Source of the DNA: Haloarcula pelagica
GTDB taxonomy: Archaea > Halobacteriota > Halobacteria > Halobacteriales > Haloarculaceae
DNA: 64,000 nucleotides
Direction: 5' to 3'
Assembly (NCBI RefSeq): GCF_030127105.1
Contig: NZ_CP126161.1
Coordinates: 2,108,001 to 2,172,000, forward strand
Part shown: positions 26,980 to 36,220 of the stretch, piece after piece
Layout of the letters: every line of letters starts with the position of its first letter
How positions within the stretch are numbered: the first letter of the stretch is position 1
The notes under the pieces: model-generated
Told to the model about the DNA's origin: nothing
Seen by the model: the letters and a program-made list of their open reading frames with translations, nothing else
The model's database searches: none
Program-made: the position numbers and the translations under genes

Positions 26980-29201
26980 GTCGTTTCGATCGTCAACTCG
27001 ACGGACTGATCGCCGACGTGGACGGTGTAGGTTCCGGGTACGGTCTCTCGATTCCCGTCGGCGTCCACCCGGCCGAGTTCGCTGGCATCGAGTTCGATCT
27101 CGACGGTCGTCGCCTCCGCCGCGGCGAGTTCGACGCGCTCGAACCCGCGGAGCTCCCGGACCGGTGTCACGCGGTCGCTGGCGTGGTCGGTGACGTACAC
27201 CTGGACGACCTCGGTCCCCGCGCGGTCGCTGACGTTCTCGACGGGGACCCGAACCGTCGTCGGCTCGTGTGGCCCGATCGTCGACGCCGACAGCGCGACA
27301 TCGCCGACCGCGAAGTCGGCGTAACTGAGTCCGTGGCCGAACTCGAACAGCGGGTCGTACGAGGAGGGGTGTTCGTCCGCCCCGATCGGCGTGGGGTGGG
27401 GGAAGTGGTTGAACCGCGACTGGAGGTGTCCAGTCGACCGTGGGATCGTGATTGGGAGTCGACCGCTGGGGTCGTTCTTGCCGAACAGCGTCTCGGCGAC
27501 GGCCCGACCGCCCATCGTTCCGGGGTAGTACGCCATGAGGAGGGCGGGCACGTGCTCGGCCAGCCAGTCGACGACCAGCGGGCGGCCCGTGACGAGCACG
27601 CCGACGACGGGCGTCCCCGTCTCGTGGATCGCTTCGACGAGTTCCCGCTGGGCGTCCGGGAGCGAGAGGGTGTGCCGGTTTGGGAACTCCTCGGGCTCGG
27701 TCCCGGTGTCGGCGGTCGGTCCGAACTCGTGGAGGTACCACGGTTCGCCGACGGCGACGACCGCCACGTCCACGGCTTTTGCGGCCTCGACAGCCGCGTC
27801 GATGTCGAGCGTGTCGTTGATCGTCGCCCCCTGTTCGTAGACGACACGCCCGGCGGAGGCGGCGTCGATCCCGTCCCGGATCGTCACCACGTCGGTCCCC
27901 TCGGGGTCGGGGACGCTCCACCCGCCGAGCTGGTGGACTACGTCGTCGGCGTTCGGCCCGGCGACGAGAACGTCGGTGTCGTCCGCCAGCGGGAGGAGGT
28001 CGTCGTTTTGCAGGAGCGTCATCGAGTCCCGTGCCGCGTCCAGCGACGCCTCGCGGTGGGCCTCGGCACCGACGATATCCCGTGCTTCGCTCGGGTCGAC
28101 GAAGGCGTCCTCGAAGAGTCCCAGGCGGAACTTCTGTTCGAGGACGCGCTCGACGCTGTCGTCGACGACGGCTTCGGCAACCTCGCCGTCCTCGACCAGC
28201 GAGACGAGGTGTTCGGCGTGGTCGACGGCGTCGACCGAAGCGATGTCGAGGCCGGCCTCGCGGGTCTGGCGGACCGACTCGCAGTGATCCGCAGTGATGT
28301 GGTGGTCCGCGTCGAGCATCCTCACGCCGCCCCAGTCGGAGACGACGGTGCCGTCGAAGCCCAGCGTCCCGCGGAGCAGGTCCGTCAGGTAACGCTGCGA
28401 GCCGTGTGCCGGCTCCCCGTCGATCGCGTTGTAGGACGGCATCACCGACTCGACGCCCTCGTCCAGCACGTCGAGGAACGACGGCAGGAAGACGTTCCGG
28501 AGCAGATAGTCGGAGACCTCGACGGGTGCGGCGTCCTCGCCGCGTTCGGGCTGGCTGTAGGCCGGGAAGTGTTTCGCCGTCGCGACGACCGACGACCGAT
28601 CCTCGATCCCGTCGCCCTGGTAGCCACGGACCTTCGCCGCCGCCAGTTTCCCACAGAGGTAGGGGCTCTCGCCGAAGGTCTCGAACGTCCGTCCCCACCG
28701 CGGGTCGCGGGCCACGTCACAGGTCGGCGAGTAGTTCTGGTGGGCGCCGCTCCGGCGGACCTCGGTCGCGGTGATGCTCGCGGCCCGTTCGATCGCCTCG
28801 ACATCCCACGTCGCCGCGGCCCCCAGCCCGTTGGGGAAGGCCGTCCCCTCGGCGACGTAGGCGTGTCCGTGGACCGCGTCGACGTTGAACAACAGCGGGA
28901 TGCCCAGGCGGGTCTCCGAGAGCGCGACCTCCTGTAAGCGGTTGACCGTCTCGACGATGTCGTCGAGTCGCTTGTCGACCGCACCGCCCCAGCCGAACGA
29001 CGCGACGGCTCCGACGGCGTGGTCCCTGATCTCGTCGGCAACGTCGTCGGCGTCTTTGAACCCGTCGAGGTGGCCCGCCCACGTCCCCACGAGCTGACCG
29101 ACCTTCTCTTCGAGCGTCATCCGTTCGAGCAGGTCGGCGACACGCTTCGGTGTCGAGACGGTCGCGTCCCTATACAGTGGTTGCTCGCCTGTTGACTGCA
29201 T
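26970..29201 (-). CDS. Glycoside hydrolase family 3 beta-glycosidase
   Basis: A 743-residue, three-domain GH3 enzyme. The N-terminal barrel holds the substrate motifs CDVARDPRWGR and AKHF, and the nucleophile D289 in TVVSDWGGV. The alpha/beta sandwich domain (about 380-590) contains GEPWYLHEF, and a fibronectin type III-like domain ends the protein. There is no signal peptide, so it acts in the cytoplasm, releasing terminal sugars (glucose or xylose) from imported oligosaccharides. A palindrome overlaps its promoter. It is the last of three minus-strand genes facing the TrmB gene. Confidence 0.93.
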   Translation of the reverse strand: MQSTGEQPLYRDATVSTPKRVADLLERMTLEEKVGQLVGTWAGHLDGFKDADDVADEIRDHAVGAVASFGWGGAVDKRLDDIVETVNRLQEVALSETRLGIPLLFNVDAVHGHAYVAEGTAFPNGLGAAATWDVEAIERAASITATEVRRSGAHQNYSPTCDVARDPRWGRTFETFGESPYLCGKLAAAKVRGYQGDGIEDRSSVVATAKHFPAYSQPERGEDAAPVEVSDYLLRNVFLPSFLDVLDEGVESVMPSYNAIDGEPAHGSQRYLTDLLRGTLGFDGTVVSDWGGVRMLDADHHITADHCESVRQTREAGLDIASVDAVDHAEHLVSLVEDGEVAEAVVDDSVERVLEQKFRLGLFEDAFVDPSEARDIVGAEAHREASLDAARDSMTLLQNDDLLPLADDTDVLVAGPNADDVVHQLGGWSVPDPEGTDVVTIRDGIDAASAGRVVYEQGATINDTLDIDAAVEAAKAVDVAVVAVGEPWYLHEFGPTADTGTEPEEFPNRHTLSLPDAQRELVEAIHETGTPVVGVLVTGRPLVVDWLAEHVPALLMAYYPGTMGGRAVAETLFGKNDPSGRLPITIPRSTGHLQSRFNHFPHPTPIGADEHPSSYDPLFEFGHGLSYADFAVGDVALSASTIGPHEPTTVRVPVENVSDRAGTEVVQVYVTDHASDRVTPVRELRGFERVELAAAEATTVEIELDASELGRVDADGNRETVPGTYTVHVGDQSVELTIETTYA

Positions 29202-29220
29202 AGTGAGAACGATTCTACCA

Positions 29221-29246
29221 CGCCCATTTATATTTTTGGATGGGCG
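29221..29246. promoter_or_regulatory. Palindrome overlapping the TATA box of the GH3 gene
   Basis: The arms CGCCCAT (29221-29227) and ATGGGCG (29240-29246) form a perfect 7-bp inverted repeat around a 12-bp AT-rich centre. On the minus strand this centre supplies an ATATAAAT TATA box about 29 bp before the GH3 ATG at 29201. A regulator bound here would block transcription-factor binding. The adjacent TrmB protein is the obvious candidate, by inference. Confidence 0.55.
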
Positions 29247-29258
29247 CAGTCCGCGTCG

Positions 29259-30920
29259 TCACGCGCTGTCGTCGGTTCGTGCCGCGACGACGACGCCGGA
29301 TTTGGTCAGGCGGAGCCGCTGGCCGGCGTCGACACCGTCGAACCGCCGCTCGGTCCCGTCGGGCCACCGGACGTGGACGGTCGCCGTCTCGTGACGGCCG
29401 AGTCCGACGTGTTCGACCCGGGAGTCCTGCGAGAGGTAGTCGACGTTCGCGGTCTGCTGGACGGTCTGCTCGGTGTCGCCGGCCGTGACGGTGACGACCG
29501 CTCCCAGCGCCGTCGCCCCGTGCTCGTCGACGGCACGGAACTGGAGGCTGTTCCGGGCGCCGGCGGCCCCGTTGTCGTAGACGACGAACGGATCGTCGTA
29601 GGTCGCGACCACGAGTTCCTGGGCGCCGTCGCGGTCGTAGTCGAGCGTCGCCAGGCCCCGCCCGTCGGTCTCTCGCATGCCGTTGTCGGTCTTGTTCACG
29701 CGAGTGAACGCCTCCTCACCCGACGGGGTCGACTGGAACACCATCGGGTAGGTGTACACCGGATCGGTCCGGTCGACTCTGACGACGTGTTGGGTGGTGT
29801 GGACGAGGTCGCGGTCGCCGTCGTTGTCGAAGTCGGTCGCGCTGGCGGCCCATCCCCACCCGCCGTGGCGGACGCCGAACTCGTCGGCGCGGTCGGTGAA
29901 CGTCCCGTCGCCACCGTTGACCAGGAGCGTGTTGCCCTTCGTCCGGCTGGAGTGGATGACGAACTCCAGCAACCGTTTCAGCCGGTCGTACCGTTCCTGG
30001 CTCATGTTCGCCTGCAGGTCCGGGAACCAGATGTTCGAGACGAACACGTCGGGGCGGCCGTCGCCGGTCACGTCCGCGACCTCCGAGGCCATGCCGTTGC
30101 GGGCCGTCGCGCCCCCGAGCGACCGGTGAACGAAGGTGCCGTCACCGCGGTTGACGTACAGCGTGTCGTTGTTGTAGTCGTTGGCGACGTGGATGTCCGG
30201 TCGCCCGTCGCCGGTGAGGTCGGCGAAACTCGCCGCCAGACTCCAGTGGTCGCCCTCTATCGCGTCGGTCTCGGCGCGGCGGAACTCGCCACCGACGTTC
30301 TCGTAGAGGACGTTCGGGTTCCCGTTGTCCTCGGTGACGGTGGTGTTCAGGTTGAAGTAGCCCGCCGGCTTCCGGTCGCGCCAGGACCCGGACTGGTAGA
30401 CGAACAGGTCCGTGTCCCCGTCGCCGTCGTAGTCCGCCGCCGTCGCACCCAGCGGATACGAGAGGGTCCCGAGGCCGTAGTCGGTCGGCTCGAACGTGCC
30501 GCGGTCGTTGTGGTAGGCGTGGACCGTCCCGTCCCGGGTGAACAGCAACAGGTCCGGCCAGCCGTCCCGTTCGACATCGACGAACGCCGCGCTCTTGACC
30601 CGGCCGTCGACCGACGGCAGCGCCGTACTCCGGGCGAAGGTCCCGTTCCGGTTCTCGAACAACACCGGCTCCTGGCCGCCGATCGCGAGCACGTCGGTCC
30701 AGGAGTCGCCGTTCACGTCCGCCGTGTAGACGCCGGAGTTGCCGCTGCCAACGCCGCTACCGATCGCCTCGTACTGGAGTCCCGACGACGCGGTCACGTC
30801 CTCGAACTGGAGGCGTGGCTCCGCGGAGTCCGAGCCGAGTCCCCCGAACGTCCCCGCCGCCGAACAGCCCGCGAGGACGAGCACCGCCGACAGCGCGACC
30901 GCCAACGCACCAGCCCGCAT
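29259..30920 (-). CDS. FG-GAP/VCBS repeat lipoprotein with ASPIC/UnbV domain (CRTAC1-like)
   Basis: A 553-residue exported protein. A Sec-type lipoprotein signal ends in VLAGC (C19). Residues 60-450 contain seven acidic calcium-binding loops of the D-x-(D/N)-x-D-G kind (starting near 68, 115, 163, 234, 283, 363 and 427), expected for a seven-bladed propeller. Residues about 460-540 are an ASPIC/UnbV domain (GLGRHETATVHVRWPDG). ATG 30920 follows a GGTGG site and lies two bases after the stop of the upstream gene. The role is unknown; an extracellular binding protein is plausible. Confidence 0.83.
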   Translation of the reverse strand: MRAGALAVALSAVLVLAGCSAAGTFGGLGSDSAEPRLQFEDVTASSGLQYEAIGSGVGSGNSGVYTADVNGDSWTDVLAIGGQEPVLFENRNGTFARSTALPSVDGRVKSAAFVDVERDGWPDLLLFTRDGTVHAYHNDRGTFEPTDYGLGTLSYPLGATAADYDGDGDTDLFVYQSGSWRDRKPAGYFNLNTTVTEDNGNPNVLYENVGGEFRRAETDAIEGDHWSLAASFADLTGDGRPDIHVANDYNNDTLYVNRGDGTFVHRSLGGATARNGMASEVADVTGDGRPDVFVSNIWFPDLQANMSQERYDRLKRLLEFVIHSSRTKGNTLLVNGGDGTFTDRADEFGVRHGGWGWAASATDFDNDGDRDLVHTTQHVVRVDRTDPVYTYPMVFQSTPSGEEAFTRVNKTDNGMRETDGRGLATLDYDRDGAQELVVATYDDPFVVYDNGAAGARNSLQFRAVDEHGATALGAVVTVTAGDTEQTVQQTANVDYLSQDSRVEHVGLGRHETATVHVRWPDGTERRFDGVDAGQRLRLTKSGVVVAARTDDSA

Positions 30921-30922
30921 CG

Positions 30923-32242
30923 TCAGACCACCGGGAGCGCCCACCGCTCACGCGAGGGCACCAGATAGCTCCCCCGCCGGAGCGTCTCGAGGTAGTCGAC
31001 GATCCCGTGGTCCTCGGCGGGCACGTCGAAGTCGTACTCGTCGACGTTCATCGCCCGCCGAGTCTCGACGAAGTCGGCCATCGTCGCCTGCACCGAGTTG
31101 AACTGGAACCCGGTGCCGTCGTGGACCGTCGTCGCGACGCCCTCGGTCCGGCGGAGGATGCGCGTCTCGAAGTCGTCGTCCCGGGCACGGGCCAGTTTCT
31201 GTGAGTGGCCGACCCGGTCGTACGCCGCGGCGTGAGCGTCGAGGTCGTCGACATCCGCTTCGGTGATGCCGCTGTCGCTGCCGAGTTTCTCGCCGATGGG
31301 GCCGACATCGTCGGCGCTGTGGGCCGGACAGAACATCTCGGCCGTTCGGTCCTCGCGGGACTGGTCGTACCACCGGTCGAGGTCGATCCGGAGCGTCGAG
31401 GACGCGAGCGTCGTGCCGCCGGCGAAGGGGCCGTCGTCGATGGTGACCAGGTCCTCGCTGGGGAGGTTGTCGCGGAACCCCGACTTGAACCCCATCGACA
31501 GCGGGGCGTCCTCGGGGATGTCGTCGGAGTCGAGTTTGTCGGCCGGCAGCCCCTTCCCGATGTAGCCGACGTGGCGGCCGGCCGTCGAGAAGACGCCCTC
31601 GAACGTCGCGTCGACGGCGAGGCCGTTGACACGCTCGACCTCGCCGAACAGCGCGGCCTCCGCTTCGAGGACGACCGAGCCGATGTCGCTGGTCAGCACG
31701 AGGACCGCGTCGTAGGCGTCGGCCTTCTCGGGTGCTTCGCCGACGGCTTCGAGGACCGACTCGGGCGTCGTGATCGCTTCCGGGACAGCACCGACCTGCT
31801 CGAAGTACTGCGGCGCGTAACCGAGCATGAACAGGAGGCCGCGGTTGAACGCGGCCCCGGCGTTGCCGCCCGTCCCCCACTGGAAGGCGCGAGCCAGCGT
31901 CCCGAGCGCGTCGGCCACCTGGGAGCGCTCGGCCGTCGTCGGCGGCGCCGACCCCTCGTAGGAGAGGCCGACGACGACGAGTTGCTGTGGCGGGACCGTG
32001 TTGCCGTGGGCGTCCCGGACGAGGAACTCGCCCCATCGGTGCTGGCCGTCGGGGGCCGCCTCGGGGTCGCCGCGCGGGAACCGCGGCCCCGCCTCCGTCG
32101 TCGTGTGCGCTGACTCGCTCTGCCCGTCGAGTTTCGCCTGTTCGCTGTCGAGGCACGCCGAGAGGGCGCTCGTCCCGCCGATCGCCACCGCTGCGCGGAC
32201 GAAGTCCCGGCGAGAGAGGTCCTGTGACTCATCTGGACGCAT
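30923..32242 (-). CDS. DyP peroxidase-like Tat lipoprotein (DUF7405-type)
   Basis: A 439-residue exported protein with Tat signal SRRDFVRAAVAIGG and lipobox LSAC (C30). The mature part resembles dye-decolourising peroxidases: GTTLASSTLRIDLDRWYDQS matches the strand-helix after the active-site loop, GHSQKLA holds a histidine (H346) near where the haem ligand lies, and RILRR (361-365) matches the conserved DyP ending. The catalytic GFxDG-type loop instead reads GFKSGFRDN (251-259). I recall this as DUF7405. Peroxidase activity is therefore uncertain. It is the first gene of a three-gene set and divergent from the ABC importer. Confidence 0.68.
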   Translation of the reverse strand: MRPDESQDLSRRDFVRAAVAIGGTSALSACLDSEQAKLDGQSESAHTTTEAGPRFPRGDPEAAPDGQHRWGEFLVRDAHGNTVPPQQLVVVGLSYEGSAPPTTAERSQVADALGTLARAFQWGTGGNAGAAFNRGLLFMLGYAPQYFEQVGAVPEAITTPESVLEAVGEAPEKADAYDAVLVLTSDIGSVVLEAEAALFGEVERVNGLAVDATFEGVFSTAGRHVGYIGKGLPADKLDSDDIPEDAPLSMGFKSGFRDNLPSEDLVTIDDGPFAGGTTLASSTLRIDLDRWYDQSREDRTAEMFCPAHSADDVGPIGEKLGSDSGITEADVDDLDAHAAAYDRVGHSQKLARARDDDFETRILRRTEGVATTVHDGTGFQFNSVQATMADFVETRRAMNVDEYDFDVPAEDHGIVDYLETLRRGSYLVPSRERWALPVV

Positions 32243-32363
32243 TGACTGTGGTACCGAATACCAGATGTTAATTCTTTCGCTGCTACCCCCCGACAGCCCG
32301 GCCCGCTACTGGCCACCACGCCGTGCAGCCGGAGCCGTCCTGTCGGGGAACGTCGATGATCGA

Positions 32364-32389
32364 CCACAACATTTATTATCGGTTGGTGG
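32364..32389. promoter_or_regulatory. Candidate promoter and imperfect operator of the family-5 ABC importer
   Basis: ATTTATTATC (32371-32380) lies about 30 bp before the ATG at 32408, as expected for a TATA box. It is flanked by CCACAAC and GTTGGTGG, an inverted repeat with one extra base. The layout, a palindrome straddling the TATA box, resembles that before the GH3 gene, but the arm sequences differ. Confidence 0.4.
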
Positions 32390-32407
32390 GCTCGTCTGAC
32401 TGTACGC

Positions 32408-34210
32408 ATGTCTAACGCGACTGACGACTACAGCGACGTGATTAGCCGACGGCGATTCGTTCAACTGACTGGTGTCTCCGGGGCGGCTGCGCTGGCCGGC
32501 TGTGGCGGCTCCAGCGACGACGGTGGCTCGACCGAGAGCAGTGACGGCAGCACGGGCGACTCGTCCTCGACCGACAGCCAGGGCGGGTCGGGCGTCATCG
32601 ATACCACCCTCACCGGGGCGACGAACAACGGGGTCCCGTCGAACCTCCACGTGAACCCGATGGCGACACAGAACTACGACTGGATCGCCGGCAACCACCT
32701 CTTCGAGCGGTTCGCCGCCTACAACTTCAGCACACAGGAGTTCGAACTGGCGGGCCTGTCGGACTGGTCGTTCGAGGGGACGACGGTCACGCTCACGCTC
32801 CGGGACGACCTCGCGTGGGACACCGGCGACGCCGTCACGGCCGCCGACGTGATCCTGCAGTTCCGGCTGATGAAAAAGACCGGCGCGACCCTGTGGGACT
32901 TCGCCGAGAGCGTCGAGCAGGGCGAAGACGACAAGACGGTCGTCATCAACCTCGAACGTCCCTCGAACCCGGAGATCATCAAGCACACACTCGCGAACGG
33001 CGACCTGCGCATCCACGGCTACCGGCCCGTCTACGAGGAGTTCCTCGACAAGGACGCCGCGGCGATCCAGCAGTTCGCCTGGGAGGAAGACATCCACGGC
33101 AACGGCCCGTTCAGCTTCGAGTCGAAGAACGACCAGGCCTGGACGCTCTCCCGCAACGACGAGTTCTACGACGCCGACAACATCAACTTCACCGGGTACG
33201 AACTCCTGAACCGGCAGGACAACACCGCCCTCCAGCAGGGGCTGATGGGTGGCGGGCTCGATGTCGTCACGAGTCTGTTCGCCCCGCCGAAGATCGTCGC
33301 GAACTTCCCGGACCGCGTCGAGGAAGTCACGCTCCCGGCCAAGTGGGGCTACGGCGTCCTGTTCAACCACGACGACGAGCACTTCGGCAAGCGGAAGGTT
33401 CGCCAGGCGGTCGCACACGTCATCAACCGCCAGCAGGTCGCCGACAACGCCGGCCCGCGGACGAAAGACCCCGCACCGAAGGTCACCGGCATCGCGCCGG
33501 CCGACCAGGAGTCGTGGCTCGGCGACGCCTACGGCAACTTCGAGGGGTACGGCATGGACGCCACCCAGTCGGAGAAAGCCGCCTCGCTGCTGCGTGACGC
33601 CGGCTACTCGAAGTCCGGCGGCACGTGGCAAGACAGCAACGGGAACGCGCTGGGCGGGAGCTACGTGACGCCGGCGGGCTGGACCGACTGGACGACCGCG
33701 ACCAACACCGTCGTCGACCAGTTGAACGCCTTCGGGTTCGACTTCGAGATCAACTCGCTGCCCGGCGGTGACTACTTCGGCGCGTACATCGAGTCCAACT
33801 TCACGATGGGCGCGTTCTACTGGCTGCCCGGCGGCGCTCGGTCGTCGTTCCCGTACTTCCCGCTTCGCTGGCAGATGACCAACCCCGACATCGACGGCGG
33901 CCACAACTTCCCCGAGGGCGACCACACCGTCCCGGCCATGGACGGCTCGGGCGAGATGACGCTGAACCCGCTCGAAGAGATCCAGAGCGTCGCGACGACG
34001 CAGGACGAGGCGGCCGTCTCCGAGACGGTCACTCGCGTCGCGTGGCACCACAACCAGACTCTCCCGATGCTGGGACTGGTCGGGAAGTTCGACCAGTCCT
34101 GGCTCACCGACGCCGAGTGGGATGTCGTCTCGAAGGACGACGCGGCGCGGGGCGTCAAGTGGCCGTCGCACTGGCTCCCCAAGCAGGGCAAACTGAGCGC
34201 GACGAAGTAA
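32408..34210 (+). CDS. ABC transporter substrate-binding lipoprotein, family 5
   Basis: A 600-residue SBP family 5 (DppA/OppA-like) protein. It has a Tat signal SRRRFVQLTG, lipobox ALAGC with C32, and an acidic linker. Domain hallmarks are the N-terminal FERFAAYNFST segment, LRDDLAWDTGDAVTAADV, and GKRKVRQAVAHVINRQQV. Family 5 proteins bind peptides, but in archaea and Thermotoga many bind beta-linked oligosaccharides. Next to GH3 and TrmB genes, a sugar role is likely. It begins a five-gene operon with 4-bp or overlapping junctions. Confidence 0.92.
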   Translation: MSNATDDYSDVISRRRFVQLTGVSGAAALAGCGGSSDDGGSTESSDGSTGDSSSTDSQGGSGVIDTTLTGATNNGVPSNLHVNPMATQNYDWIAGNHLFERFAAYNFSTQEFELAGLSDWSFEGTTVTLTLRDDLAWDTGDAVTAADVILQFRLMKKTGATLWDFAESVEQGEDDKTVVINLERPSNPEIIKHTLANGDLRIHGYRPVYEEFLDKDAAAIQQFAWEEDIHGNGPFSFESKNDQAWTLSRNDEFYDADNINFTGYELLNRQDNTALQQGLMGGGLDVVTSLFAPPKIVANFPDRVEEVTLPAKWGYGVLFNHDDEHFGKRKVRQAVAHVINRQQVADNAGPRTKDPAPKVTGIAPADQESWLGDAYGNFEGYGMDATQSEKAASLLRDAGYSKSGGTWQDSNGNALGGSYVTPAGWTDWTTATNTVVDQLNAFGFDFEINSLPGGDYFGAYIESNFTMGAFYWLPGGARSSFPYFPLRWQMTNPDIDGGHNFPEGDHTVPAMDGSGEMTLNPLEEIQSVATTQDEAAVSETVTRVAWHHNQTLPMLGLVGKFDQSWLTDAEWDVVSKDDAARGVKWPSHWLPKQGKLSATK

Positions 34211-34214
34211 CACA

Positions 34215-35219
34215 ATGGTCAACTACTACGTGCGACGGACCGCCAGGGTGTTCGCCACGATCTTCCTCGTGGCGTCGCTGACGTTCGGACTGGTCCGGCT
34301 GCTCCCCGGTGGCCCGTTCACACTGTTGCGCGCCCAACTGCTCCGGCAGGGAGTGCCGGCCGAGGAGGTCGACGCCAGGATCGCGAACCTCCAGAACATC
34401 CGGCCCGACGCGCCGCTGTGGCGACAGTACGTCGACTACATGCTCGCGCTCGTCCAGGGGAACCTCGGCGAGTCGATCTCGCTCGGCGAACCCGTGACGG
34501 CGGTCCTCGCCGGCGCGGCGCCGTGGACGATCTTCGTCGTGCTCGTCTCGACGATCCTCGTGTTCGTGGTCGGCATCTTCCTCGGCTCGCTCCAGGCCTA
34601 CTGGGAGGGGACCCGGTTCGACCAACTGGTCTCGGGCGTCTCGATCTCGCTGATGTCGGTGCCGTTCTACGTCGTCGCCGTCGTCATGCTGTACGTCTTC
34701 GCCTACCAGTTCGGCTGGCTCCCGACGGCTGGGACGGTCGCCAACGGCGTCGAGCGGGAACTCGGCGTCCCCTTCGTCGTCAGCGCGCTGAAACACAGCG
34801 TGCTGCCGATCCTCTCGTACACGCTGGGTGCCGCCGGCGGCCAGGCGCTCGCGATGCGGGGCAACAGCATCCAGGTGCTTGGTAACGACTACGTCCAGGT
34901 CGCGCGGCTTCGCGGGCTGTCCGACCGGCGTATCGCGACGCGATACGTCGCCCGCAACGCCATCCTGCCGATGTACACCGGCTTTTTGCTCCTGCTCGGC
35001 TTTCGCCTCGGCGGGACCGTCATCTTAGAACAGATCTTCTCCTACACCGGGCTGGGCTACTACATGATCTCGGCGCTGAACGCCAACGACTACCCGCTGA
35101 TGATGGGCACCTTCCTCGTCATCACCGTGGCGCTCGTGTTGGGCGTCTACGTCGCCGACCTGACATACAGCAAGATCGATCCGCGGATCAGCGCAGGTGA
35201 GTCAGATGAAGCATACTGA
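34215..35219 (+). CDS. ABC transporter permease, DppB/OppB type
   Basis: A 334-residue permease with the DppB-type N-terminus (RRTARVFATIFLVASLTFGLVR) and six membrane helices. The EAA loop is QVARLRGLSDRRIATRYVARN, which contacts the ATPases. The C-terminal GGTVILEQIFSYTGLGYY is typical of the family. It starts four bases after the binding-protein stop codon and overlaps the next permease, so assembly with the partner permease is expected. Confidence 0.92.
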   Translation: MVNYYVRRTARVFATIFLVASLTFGLVRLLPGGPFTLLRAQLLRQGVPAEEVDARIANLQNIRPDAPLWRQYVDYMLALVQGNLGESISLGEPVTAVLAGAAPWTIFVVLVSTILVFVVGIFLGSLQAYWEGTRFDQLVSGVSISLMSVPFYVVAVVMLYVFAYQFGWLPTAGTVANGVERELGVPFVVSALKHSVLPILSYTLGAAGGQALAMRGNSIQVLGNDYVQVARLRGLSDRRIATRYVARNAILPMYTGFLLLLGFRLGGTVILEQIFSYTGLGYYMISALNANDYPLMMGTFLVITVALVLGVYVADLTYSKIDPRISAGESDEAY

Positions 35220-36219
35220 GAGCGAAAGCGTCGACTGGCGATCGGAGGGCTCGTCGGCGCCCGACCTAACGACCGGCGAGCGAGCCAGAGAACTGTACGA
35301 AGAGCGGATCAGGACGCCGTTTCTCGTCGCGTGGGCGGACTGGCGCACACGGCTGGGCGCTCTCATCATCGGCGGCTACCTGCTGGTGGCCCTCGTGGCG
35401 GTGCTCGGGCTCTGGCGGGAACCGTCGACGAGCCAGGCCCCGCGGTATCTGATGCTGTTCGAGAACATGAACTATCCGCTGGGGACGACCGCCTCTGGGA
35501 CCGACCTCGCGGCGCTGATCATCCACTCGACGCCTGACATCCTGTTGATGATCACGGCCGGTGCCGTCTGGGCGACAGGGGTCGCCGTCGCCATCGGGAC
35601 GCTGGCGGGCTACAAGGGCGGCCGCGTCGACCGGACGCTGATGTCCGTCTCCGACCTCGTGATGGCGATTCCGGGGCTCCCGCTGGTCATCATCCTCGCG
35701 GTGACGCTCAACCCCGAGAACCCCATCCTGCTGGGCATCATCATCAACATCAGCTACTGGGCCGGACTGGGCCGGTCGCTGCGTTCGCAGGTGCTGACCA
35801 TCCGGGAGAACGACTACGTCGAGGCCTCCCGGACGATGGGCGTCAGCACGCCCCGGATCATCGTGAAGGACATCATCCCGAACCTGATGCCGTACGTGAC
35901 GGTCAACTTCGTGTTCGCCGCGCGGTACGTCATGTTCGCCTCGGTCGGGCTGTACTTCCTGGGCGTGTTGCCATACTCGACACAGAACTGGGGCGTGACG
36001 CTCAACTTCGCCTACAGCGGCGGCGCGCTGTTCTCCTGGAGCGCGGCCCACTGGCTGCTGGCCCCGATGGTCGCCATCATGGGCCTGTCGCTCGGGCTGA
36101 TCCTCCTCGGACAGGGGATGGACCGCGTGTTCAACCCCCGCGTCCGGACCCGGATGGCCGGCGAGTCGAAGTCGACGGCCACGGACGACGAAGACGCCGG
36201 TGTGACGGAGGTGCTCTGA
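35206..36219 (+). CDS. ABC transporter permease, DppC/OppC type
   Basis: A 337-residue permease of the DppC type. A cytoplasmic N-terminal region precedes helix 1 (about residue 45), and five further helices follow. The EAA loop is YVEASRTMGVSTPRIIVKDI, the ATPase-contact site. ATG 35206 was chosen because AGGTGA lies five bases before it; a GTG at 35197 is possible but overlaps that site. It overlaps the previous gene by 14 bp and ends one base before the ATPase gene. Confidence 0.91.
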   Translation: MKHTESESVDWRSEGSSAPDLTTGERARELYEERIRTPFLVAWADWRTRLGALIIGGYLLVALVAVLGLWREPSTSQAPRYLMLFENMNYPLGTTASGTDLAALIIHSTPDILLMITAGAVWATGVAVAIGTLAGYKGGRVDRTLMSVSDLVMAIPGLPLVIILAVTLNPENPILLGIIINISYWAGLGRSLRSQVLTIRENDYVEASRTMGVSTPRIIVKDIIPNLMPYVTVNFVFAARYVMFASVGLYFLGVLPYSTQNWGVTLNFAYSGGALFSWSAAHWLLAPMVAIMGLSLGLILLGQGMDRVFNPRVRTRMAGESKSTATDDEDAGVTEVL

Positions 36220-36220
36220 G

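Noticed and set aside
26056-28698. An 880-codon minus-strand open frame across the TrmB and GH3 genes
   Set aside because: It is rich in arginine and low-complexity stretches, and lies out of frame over two clear genes. High GC makes stop codons rare in such shadow frames.
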